A stretch of 64,000 nt of DNA from Planctomycetota bacterium (GTDB lineage: Bacteria > Planctomycetota > UBA1135 > UBA2386): positions 1,426,001 to 1,490,000 of the forward strand of contig JADJWQ010000001.1 in NCBI GenBank assembly GCA_016716265.1. Reading direction: 5' to 3'. Below, piece by piece: positions 8,275 to 15,289 of the stretch. The notes below the pieces were generated by a model. It had not been told where the DNA came from. It did no database searches and worked only from the letters and a program-made list of their open reading frames with translations. The translations under genes were made by a program, and so were the position numbers. Numbering within the stretch: position 1 is the stretch's first letter; each line of letters starts with the position of its first letter.

Positions 8275-9978
8275 TCGCAGCGTCGCATCGCCGACGACCG
8301 ACCAGAAATAGGAACGCTTGCGACCGATGTCGCCGCCGACCTCCGACCAGCTCGCTGCCATGGACTCGAGCTCGCCGTAGCGGCGCAATGCATCGCCGAC
8401 GGTCGCTCCCGCCCCGAGCGCCTCGACGAAGCCGCCCGGCTCGTCGTAGAAGACCTTCGCGCGCCCGACGATCGCCACCGCCCGCGTGAAGAACAGGATC
8501 GACTCCGCCTGGGCGAAGCGACCGTAGCGCGGGTCGAGGTACGACAGCGTGCCGGAGCCCGGCGGCGACAGGGCCTCGCAGCCGGTGTGCAGCAGGATGA
8601 ACGGCGCGTCGCCGGCGGCTGAGCCCTCCCACAGCCCGCGCCAGTACGCGTAGTCCGCGCGGCCGCGGCGGACCGACTCGACGAACGCCGCGCCAGCGTC
8701 GCCACCGAGCAGCCCGCGCGCCGCGGCGGTCGGATCGGGAGCCGCAGCGAACGCGGCGTGCAGCCCGTCGCTGTGCGCACGCAGCGTGCGGAGGGTCGCC
8801 CCGCGCTGCAGCCAGCGCGCGACCTCGACGAGGTCGACGCCGCGCATCGCGTCGTAGCCATCGGCGGTGAAGTCCGCCCATTCGGGCGCACCACGACGGA
8901 CGATGCCGAAGCCGGACCCGAGCCCGTGGGCAATGGAGGCCGGTCGGAACGCGGCGCCAGCGGGCTCCGTCCGGTAGCGGTGGTTGCGTTCGAAGTAGTC
9001 CGCGAGCAGACGCAGCTCGAGCTCGGCGTCGGGCCGCCACGCCGGCGGGCCGTCGGCGGCGACCTCCGAGTACAGCGCGATGCCGCGCGCGTCGATCCTC
9101 GACACGAACACCTCGGCGCGCGCGAGCGGATTGCCGCGCTCGCGGTCCGCTGCCGTGCACTCGTGGTCGCGGTCGGCATCGTCGAGCACCACGTCGAGGC
9201 CCTCCACGGTGCAGCGACCGTCGGCGACCAGGAAGCAGTCGCTGCGCTCGATGCTGCCGACCTCGACGGCCAGCGCGGTCCCGCCGGCCGGCTCGGGCGG
9301 CGGGCCGTCGAACACCGCGACGACGGTCGGCAGCGGCATCACGGCCTCGACGTAGCACTCGGGCCAGGCACCGTCGAGATCGCCGAGCACGAGGTCACAG
9401 CGGTGCGCGACGATCTCCGGCACGCGTCGCAGGAACGGGACGTCGCCCCAGTCGTGCTCGCGCTCGGTGCCGCGGCCCGTCACGACGCGGTCGCGCTTGC
9501 GCCACGACACCGTGCGCACCAGCAGCGCGTCCGGGAAGTGGCCGACGAGCACGACGCCGCGCAGGCCGGGACGCAGCGCGGCGACCGCGCGCACGAGCTC
9601 GCGCAGCGCGAGCAGCGCGCGGCCGTCGCGCCGCGCGGCGTCCGGCGGCGGCACCACCAGCGTCGCGGTGACGAGATCGGCGCCGAGCCCCTCGGCCGCG
9701 AGGTCGGCCAGGTAGCGCCGCATCGGTTGATCGAGCCGCGCGCCCCACAGCCGCTCCTCGACGATCACCAGCACCCGCTCTGCCCGCTCCGGAGCGACCT
9801 CGGCGACCGCGCAGAGCGCGTCGAACCCACGCGCGCCGTCTCCCGCGACCATGGGATCGCGCGACGCCAGTTCACGGCACAGCGCCGCGAGCGGCGTCTG
9901 ACCGACCGCCAGCCGCGCGCCGAGGAGCGTGCCGAGGACGAGCGTCAGCATCGGAAGACCAAGCCCGGCGTGCCTCAT
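8260..9978 (-). CDS. secreted caspase-fold (C25/gingipain-like) protein, putative
   Basis: A 572-residue protein with a signal peptide (LTLVLGTLLGARLAVGQ). Several features recall the caspase-like fold of C25 peptidases: a Rossmann-type LVIVEERLW start, GVVLVGHFPDALL, a Cys strand FILLHTGC (C467), a later DEPGGFVEALGAGATVGDALRRY helix and a terminal SVVGDATLRL, close to the LxGDPTL ending of that family. C467 is the likely nucleophile. The usual GHG histidine motif is not obvious, so activity is uncertain. ATG 9978 has no clear ribosome site. The gene converges on the large ATPase gene with a 15-base overlap and diverges from the receiver-cytochrome operon. Confidence 0.6.
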   Translation of the reverse strand: MRHAGLGLPMLTLVLGTLLGARLAVGQTPLAALCRELASRDPMVAGDGARGFDALCAVAEVAPERAERVLVIVEERLWGARLDQPMRRYLADLAAEGLGADLVTATLVVPPPDAARRDGRALLALRELVRAVAALRPGLRGVVLVGHFPDALLVRTVSWRKRDRVVTGRGTEREHDWGDVPFLRRVPEIVAHRCDLVLGDLDGAWPECYVEAVMPLPTVVAVFDGPPPEPAGGTALAVEVGSIERSDCFLVADGRCTVEGLDVVLDDADRDHECTAADRERGNPLARAEVFVSRIDARGIALYSEVAADGPPAWRPDAELELRLLADYFERNHRYRTEPAGAAFRPASIAHGLGSGFGIVRRGAPEWADFTADGYDAMRGVDLVEVARWLQRGATLRTLRAHSDGLHAAFAAAPDPTAAARGLLGGDAGAAFVESVRRGRADYAYWRGLWEGSAAGDAPFILLHTGCEALSPPGSGTLSYLDPRYGRFAQAESILFFTRAVAIVGRAKVFYDEPGGFVEALGAGATVGDALRRYGELESMAASWSEVGGDIGRKRSYFWSVVGDATLRLRAR

Positions 9979-10326
9979 CGCGGGTGGCAGCGTAGCCCCT
10001 GCATGCGCCGGGCGCGCGCGACGCTCGGTGTATGGGCGCTTCGTACGATCCGGGCCGGGGGTCGGGCTCCGCGGGACCTCCCGGGCACCCCGACGAGTCG
10101 CTCAGCAGGTTCTTTCGCGAACGCATCACTCGCTTACCAAGAGACTTGCGACGGTATCAGCCGCGAATCCGAAGATTCTCCGGACAGCTGGCACTCCGCT
10201 CGCTCCTGGTCGGCCGTCGCAATCGCGAGAGCCTCGCGATGCGGTCGGTAGGCGCGGGACAGACCCGCCCACGCACCGCCCGGCTCTCGCCGCGCCACGC
10301 AGGTGGCATCTGACGGAGAAAGAGAC
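9979..10326 (+). other. divergent intergenic region, 348 bases
   Basis: This region separates the caspase-fold gene (minus) from the receiver gene (plus). It holds the sigma-54-type site at 10189-10203. A mildly AT-richer patch (about 10110-10185) lies just before that site, where activator binding would be expected. A GGAG ribosome site sits at 10315-10318. I see no convincing RNA gene and no coding frame with protein-like composition. Confidence 0.5.
10189..10203 (+). promoter_or_regulatory. sigma-54-type promoter before the receiver-cytochrome operon
   Basis: TGGCAC at 10189-10194 is followed by N5 and TCGC, giving GG (10190-10191), exactly ten bases, then GC (10202-10203). The -24/-12 consensus is TGGCAC-N5-TTGC, so there is one mismatch. 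It lies about 125 bases before ATG 10327. A sigma-54 activator gene is present at 21798-23234. Confidence 0.6.
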
Positions 10327-11049
10327 ATGGTCGCGGTCAGCAAGCGGGTGCTCGTGGTCGACGACGAGCCGGTCGTGTGCAAGAGCTTCGAGCGGGTCCT
10401 GACGGGAGCCGGCTTCGAGGTCGCCGAGGCGCACGACGGGCGCGAGGCGCTGGAGAGGATTCGGGAGGGCGGCTACGACGTCGCCGTCACCGATCTCAAG
10501 ATGCCGGGGATGGACGGCTTGCAGTTCGTCCGCAAGCTGCGCGAGACGAACCCGGGCATGTCGGTCGTCGTCGTGACCGGCTTCCCGTCCCGCGACACGC
10601 TGCGGGAGGCCGCGCGGCTCGGCGTGGTCGACTACCTGACGAAGCCGATCACCCCCGAGGTGCTGACCCGCGCCACCACCGAGGCGCTCACCGCGAAGTC
10701 GTTGGCCGAGACCGGCCGCTGGCCGAGCTGGGCCGTCGAGGCGGAGGGCCCGCCGGTCGACGCCGACACCGCGAACACCGTCCCGATCGAGGTGAAGGCA
10801 CCGCTGCCGGTCGCCAAGGTCGCGCCGCAGCCGACCCCGGCGGTCGCGAGGCCCGAGACCCCGGCGCTCGGCCGGCCGGCGCCGACCGAGACGACGCCGC
10901 CGAGCCTCGTGAAGTCGATCGGCGCGCTGATCGCGGCACCGTTCATCAGCCTCGCCTACGTGCTGTTCCTGCCGTTCATCGGCTTCGCCGTGCTGCTCGG
11001 CCTGCTCGGCAAGAAGTTCACCAGACTGTTCGCGGGGCAGGAGGCCTGA
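10327..11049 (+). CDS. receiver-domain protein with a hydrophobic, probably membrane-bound C-terminus
   Basis: A 240-residue response regulator. Residues 1-120 are a canonical receiver: VLVVDDEP, phospho-acceptor D56 in VTDLKMP, VVVVTGFPS and the lysine in YLTKP. A Pro/Ala-rich linker (about 130-195) follows. The last 45 or so residues contain two hydrophobic runs (ALIAAPFISLAYVLFLPFIG and FAVLLGLLG) before a basic end, which should insert in the membrane. There is no DNA-binding domain. ATG 10327 is chosen over one at 10303 because GGAG lies 8 bases before it. The gene ends one base before the GTG of the cytochrome gene, which suggests the phosphorylation state is read directly by that membrane cytochrome. 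Confidence 0.88.
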   Translation: MVAVSKRVLVVDDEPVVCKSFERVLTGAGFEVAEAHDGREALERIREGGYDVAVTDLKMPGMDGLQFVRKLRETNPGMSVVVVTGFPSRDTLREAARLGVVDYLTKPITPEVLTRATTEALTAKSLAETGRWPSWAVEAEGPPVDADTANTVPIEVKAPLPVAKVAPQPTPAVARPETPALGRPAPTETTPPSLVKSIGALIAAPFISLAYVLFLPFIGFAVLLGLLGKKFTRLFAGQEA

Positions 11050-11050
11050 G

Positions 11051-12961
11051 GTGAACGCCGAGGTCACGTCCGGCAGAGGCGCTGGCCGCCTTGCACTCTT
11101 CGCCGCCCTGTCGTTGCTCGCCGCTTCCGTCGTCGCCCAGGGCGACGCCGAGGGCGAGGTGACGATGGAGGGCTGCTTCAATTGCCACTCCGATCCCGAC
11201 AACACCATGGAGTGGGGCGACGGGACGGAGGTCAGCACCGGGATCGACCGGATCCTGTTCCTCGAGTCCGCACACGGCGAGCTCGACTGCATGGCGTGCC
11301 ACCAGGGCCTCGATCCGATGGAGCACGCATTCGCCGATCACGAGAACTTCGCCGAGTACCGCAAGGGGCTCAATGCGCGATGCGCGGAGTGCCACGCCGA
11401 AGGAGGCCCGAACCCCGACGCTCCGCCCATCCACCAGCTGCTGCACCCGGCGAACGTCGACAAGGCACCGTTGTGCTCCGACTGCCACGCCGCACACGCG
11501 GCGCGCCGCACGCCGGCCGCACACGTATCGATGTCGAAGGCCTGCGCCACGTGCCACGAGAGCACCTACGCGGAGCTCGCGGGCAGCGCGCACGGCGCCG
11601 GGGTGCTCGACGACGGTGATCGTGACCTGCCGTCGTGCACGACCTGCCACAGCGGGCACGACGCGGTCGGCAAGAGCAGTGCGGCGCGCGACCTGCGCCT
11701 GGGCATGCCCTGCATGGGATGCCACGGCGACAAGGACCTGATGTCCCGCTACGACCTGTCGACCGATGTCGTCGACACCTACCTGCAGGACTTCCACGGC
11801 ACGAGCCTGCACTTCTACAAGGCCGACGGCACCGCCGAGAGCTCGGACGTCCTGCGCACGCTCGTGTGCGCGGACTGCCACGGCGTGCACGACGTCGCCA
11901 AGGTCCGCGAGGGTGGAGCTGCGGCATTGAAGGCCAACCTGCGCCAGGTCTGCGCCAAGTGCCACGACGACGCCTCGACGACGTTCCCCGACGCGTGGAT
12001 GTCACACTACCGGCCGACCCTCGAGTCGGCTCCGATCGTGTTCGGCGTGAAGACCGCCTACTGGATCTTCATCCCGTTCGTGATCATCGGCCTGTCGATC
12101 CAGATCTTCGCGCACCTCGTGCTGCTACCGCGCCGCCGCCGCCGCCTCGCGCGCGCCGGTGTCGCCGCCGAGCCACACGACGGCCCGCACATCCTGCCCG
12201 GCGACGAGCGGCGTTTCGTCCTGCGGTTCGGTCGCTGGCAGCGGCTCGAGCACCTGCTCGGTGCGGTGTCGTTCATCTTGCTGCTGCTGACCGGTCTGCC
12301 GCAGAAGTTCTGGGAGTCCGACTGGGCGACCAGCCTGATCGCGACGATGGGAGGCATCGACATGGTCCGCAATACGCACCGCATCGTCGGTCTCGTGTTC
12401 GCGGCACTGTGCGTCCTGCACGTCGGCATCGCGATCCTCAAGATCCTGAGCGGGCGCAGCCAGGCCAGCATGGTCCCGCAGAAGCAGGACTTCCGCGACG
12501 CGCTGCAGAACCTCCAGTACTACTTCGGGCTCCGCAAGCGGCCGCCGCAGTTCGACCGCTTCGACTACAAGCAGAAGTTCGAGTATTGGGGCATGCTGGT
12601 CGGCAGCGCCGTGATGATCGTGTCGGGCTTCGTGCTCTTCTTCCCCACGATCTTCGCCGCCTTCCTGCCCGGCCAGCTGATCCCGGCCGCCAAGATGGCG
12701 CACAGCTACGAGGCCATGATGGCGTTCCTGACGATCGTCGTCTGGCACCTCTACGGAGCGCTGTTCAACCCCGATTGCGCGCCGCTCGACAAGAGCATCT
12801 TCACCGGGAGGATCTCCGTCGCCCGGATGAAGCACGAGCACGCGCTGGAGTGGGCACGTGAAGCCGATCGACTCGAGGTCGTCGAGCTGCAGGACGCCGC
12901 CGAAGGTGCCTCCGACCGCGACGCGGAGGCCACCGTGGCACCCGGACGGCTCCCGGGCTGA
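11051..12961 (+). CDS. nine-heme c-type cytochrome fused to a cytochrome b membrane domain (CbcL-like layout)
   Basis: A 636-residue protein starting at GTG 11051, six bases after a full AGGAGG (11039-11044). A signal peptide (LALFAALSLLAASVVAQ) precedes about 300 periplasmic residues with nine CxxCH heme motifs: CFNCH, CMACH, CAECH, CSDCH, CATCH, CTTCH, CMGCH, CADCH, CAKCH. A transmembrane helix (WIFIPFVIIGLSIQIFAHLVLL) and a cytochrome b561/formate-dehydrogenase-gamma-like domain follow, with histidines in LEHLLG, NTHRIVG, VLHVG, MAHSYE and VVWHLYG. The end has the usual IFTGRIS signature. Such fusions pass electrons between the quinone pool and periplasmic carriers. Nine c-hemes plus a b domain is the layout of Geobacter CbcL. 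It forms an operon with the receiver protein upstream. Confidence 0.9.
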   Translation: MNAEVTSGRGAGRLALFAALSLLAASVVAQGDAEGEVTMEGCFNCHSDPDNTMEWGDGTEVSTGIDRILFLESAHGELDCMACHQGLDPMEHAFADHENFAEYRKGLNARCAECHAEGGPNPDAPPIHQLLHPANVDKAPLCSDCHAAHAARRTPAAHVSMSKACATCHESTYAELAGSAHGAGVLDDGDRDLPSCTTCHSGHDAVGKSSAARDLRLGMPCMGCHGDKDLMSRYDLSTDVVDTYLQDFHGTSLHFYKADGTAESSDVLRTLVCADCHGVHDVAKVREGGAAALKANLRQVCAKCHDDASTTFPDAWMSHYRPTLESAPIVFGVKTAYWIFIPFVIIGLSIQIFAHLVLLPRRRRRLARAGVAAEPHDGPHILPGDERRFVLRFGRWQRLEHLLGAVSFILLLLTGLPQKFWESDWATSLIATMGGIDMVRNTHRIVGLVFAALCVLHVGIAILKILSGRSQASMVPQKQDFRDALQNLQYYFGLRKRPPQFDRFDYKQKFEYWGMLVGSAVMIVSGFVLFFPTIFAAFLPGQLIPAAKMAHSYEAMMAFLTIVVWHLYGALFNPDCAPLDKSIFTGRISVARMKHEHALEWAREADRLEVVELQDAAEGASDRDAEATVAPGRLPG

Positions 12962-12974
12962 GTCGGGCGGGCCC

Positions 12975-13005
12975 CCCTGGGTCGGGCCACGGGCCCGACC
13001 CAGGG
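12975..13005 (+). terminator. strong hairpin after the nine-heme cytochrome gene
   Basis: CCCTGGGTCGGGCC (12975-12988) pairs perfectly with GGCCCGACCCAGGG (12992-13005) around a three-base loop. The stem begins 13 bases after the stop codon. There is no U-tract, so it may be a transcript-end stabiliser rather than a textbook intrinsic terminator. It implies the c554-type gene downstream is at least partly separate. Confidence 0.6.
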
Positions 13006-13166
13006 ACTTCACCTAGAACGCCGGGTCAGTCCCGTCGCGAGCCGGTCTCAGGGGATCCTGCCGGGGTGCAGGTTGTTCGCGGCGCGGCGACTCGCGACAC
13101 TGGGAGGATGCGTGGAGTCAGTCCTCCGCGCCGCTACCAACGACCCCCCTTCAGCAAGGCTGTTCC

Positions 13167-13883
13167 ATGAGTCCGCTGTCCCTTCTACCCATCGGTCTCG
13201 GACTGGCACTCCTCCCGTTCCTCTCCTTCGGACCCGCTCCGGCCACGACCGACGCGGTCGCCGCGTTCGCGGTCGGTGCCGGTGACGACGCGCTGGCCCT
13301 CGACGGCCCCGGCCGCTTCATCGGCGCGAAGGCCTGCAAGAACTGCCACAACGGCGAGGACAAGGGCAACATCCACGACAAGTGGGCCGCCAGCGCGCAC
13401 GCTCGGGCCTACGCGACGCTCGGCACCCCGGAGGCGAAGAAGATCGCCGCCGGCATGGGCATCGACGACCCGCAGAAGAGCGAGAAGTGCCTCGAGTGCC
13501 ACGTGACCGCGTTCGGCGTCGACCCGAAAGAGATCAAGAAGGGCTTCCTGATCGAGGACGGCGTGCAGTGCGAGACCTGCCACGGTGCGGGCGAGGAGCA
13601 CTTCAAGGTCCGCTTCAAGGAGTCGATGCAGAAGGACAAGCCGCCATCGCCGATCGGCGAGAACGAGGTGCACGCCGTGCGCGACCCCGCGTCGTGCATC
13701 CGCTGCCACAACGAGCGCAGCCCGACCCACAAGGAGTTCTGCTTCAAGGAGCGCATGGCGGAGATCGAGCACCTCGATCCACGGCGCGAGCGCACTGAGG
13801 AGGAGCTCGCGAAGCTGCGCGAGACCTGCACTCCGGACTGCCCGAAGTGCAAGCGGGAGAAGGAGAAGAAGGACGGCGAATGA
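13167..13883 (+). CDS. four-heme cytochrome c554-type protein
   Basis: A 238-residue exported protein. The N-terminus MSPLSLLPIGLGLALLPFLSF is a signal peptide. Four CxxCH motifs follow: CKNCH, CLECH, CETCH and CIRCH, with extra histidines (HDKWAASAHA, CHGAGEEH) that could be axial ligands. The layout, with a first heme after FIGAKACKNCH and KWAASAHA next, is that of the cytochrome c554/c-prime family (Pfam Cytochrome_C554). The C-terminus is very Lys/Glu-rich and carries a spare CxPDCPKC that is not a heme motif. It is a likely soluble periplasmic shuttle for the membrane cytochromes on either side. No sigma-54 site was found before it. Confidence 0.88.
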   Translation: MSPLSLLPIGLGLALLPFLSFGPAPATTDAVAAFAVGAGDDALALDGPGRFIGAKACKNCHNGEDKGNIHDKWAASAHARAYATLGTPEAKKIAAGMGIDDPQKSEKCLECHVTAFGVDPKEIKKGFLIEDGVQCETCHGAGEEHFKVRFKESMQKDKPPSPIGENEVHAVRDPASCIRCHNERSPTHKEFCFKERMAEIEHLDPRRERTEEELAKLRETCTPDCPKCKREKEKKDGE

Positions 13884-14374
13884 GCCGTCCGCGCTGAGCG
13901 GGTGAGATCCGCGCACACCGCGCGCGGATCCTGCCGCTCGCGCTCGCGCGCCCGCCTCGCACGACCGGGGCGCACGGTGCTCCGACCACGAGCAGCGCCG
14001 TTCCGAGCCACCGCGGCTCGCGGAATGCGTGCGGGCTCGGGGAATGGGTGCCACTCCGGCGCCGATCCACCGTGACCGCGGCGCGTGCCCCGGTCCGAGG
14101 GCGGAGCGGTCCCGGCCGTCGCGTGCTCGCGTATCACGCTGCGGCAGGCCCGACCCGTTCGGTCGCGCAGCGGCCGGCTCGCGTCCCGTGCCAATCGACC
14201 GGGCGTTTCGCCGCGCGCTGTCCTCGCCACCTCGATGAGCGATTGCCTGTTGTCATCCCCCATCGGGCCGCTCTTGACGTTCGACTGCGCGCAGCCGCTC
14301 TCGCCTTCTCCGCCCGGGCGCCTTCCAACCGCGGACCGCGCACTGCGGCCGAGAGACTCGGCTCCGACTGGCCG
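13884..14374. other. 491-base stretch without a recognisable gene
   Basis: GC-rich sequence between the c554-type gene and the broken helicase gene. Open frames cross it, but their translations are Arg/Ala/Pro-rich, as expected of chance frames at this GC content. I see no promoter, RNA or repeat that I can defend. It may contain the lost 5' end of the PLD-helicase gene. Confidence 0.4.
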
Positions 14375-15271
14375 TTGCTGCGCGCCTCGAAGGCCTCCGC
14401 GCAGGCGGGACCGCCCCGCTCGGCGCGACGCCGACTGAGCGCTTCGACGTCAGCCTGGCCAGGCGGACTCGGATTCCTGGGAGGCTGGGTCACGGGAGGG
14501 GAACCGACGCGGTGCGCGGATCTGGACGACCGACTGCGTGCCCACCGCGAGGACTTTCGGGTCGCGGAGGCCGCCGACCGCATCGCGTTGCATCTCGGGG
14601 CCATCGTCCGGCGCGTGGTCGCAGCGATGCCGGAGAGCGACCGGGTCGCGGCGAGCATCCAACTCGCCCGCGCGCTGGTCCGGCAGATCGGCGAGCTTCA
14701 GGACAGCGACGTCGCGGCGGACGCCCCGGTTGATCCGGGCTGCGTGTTGCGGGCGGTCGCAGCGCTGCAGCCCGACGGCCGATCCGAGACCATTCGACAG
14801 CCGTTGATTCCGCTGCTCGACACCGCGCTCTTGACCAACGCGCCAGGCGAACCGCGGGTGGGCAACCAGCTCTCGAGCGAGATCCACTCCGCCGACCGGA
14901 TCGACATCGTGATGGCGTTCATCCGGAGGTCGGGTATCCGACCGCTGCTGGACGCGCTGCGGAGCCACAGCGAACACGGCCGGTCTCTGCGCGTGCGGAC
15001 CACGACGTACACCGGTTCGACGGAGCTCGCCGCCCTCGAGGCCTTGCGATCCGGCGGGGCCGACGTGCGCGTGTCGTACGACACCAGCATGACGCGCCTG
15101 CACGCCAAGGCGTGGTTGTTCCACCGACGGTCTGGCTTCTCGACGGCCTACATCGGGTCGTCCAACCTGACCCACTCGGCGCAGGTCTCTGGCCTGGAAT
15201 GGAACGTCCGCGTATCAGGCGCCCGCAACGCGGACGTCGTCGAGAAGGTCAGCGCGGTGTTCGAGACCTAA
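14375..15271 (+). pseudogene. PLD-nuclease half of a DUF3427-type helicase, ended by an in-frame TAA
   Basis: The recognisable part starts near 14510 (LDDRLRAHREDF) and runs through a phospholipase-D-like nuclease domain. It contains NQLSSEIHSADRIDIVMAFI, an HxK motif in TRLHAKAWLF, and YIGSSNLTHSAQVSGLEWN. In DUF3427 proteins this region continues straight into the helicase with a tyrosine-tryptophan-asparagine sequence. Here the reading is VFET, TAA (15269-15271), WNSADF, so one tyrosine codon appears to have become a stop. No good start codon exists near 14510. TTG 14375 is the nearest, so the 5' end may also be damaged. Upstream frame to 14048 looks non-coding. The gene is probably decaying. 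Confidence 0.7.
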
Positions 15272-15289
15272 TGGAACAGCGCGGACTTC

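Noticed and set aside
13006..13166. A sigma-54 site before the c554-type cytochrome gene
   Set aside because: No GG-N10-GC arrangement with a TGGC or TTGC context was found.
14048..14374. A longer N-terminus for the PLD-nuclease frame
   Set aside because: The translation is Arg/Ala/Pro-rich without family resemblance. Recognisable sequence begins near 14510.
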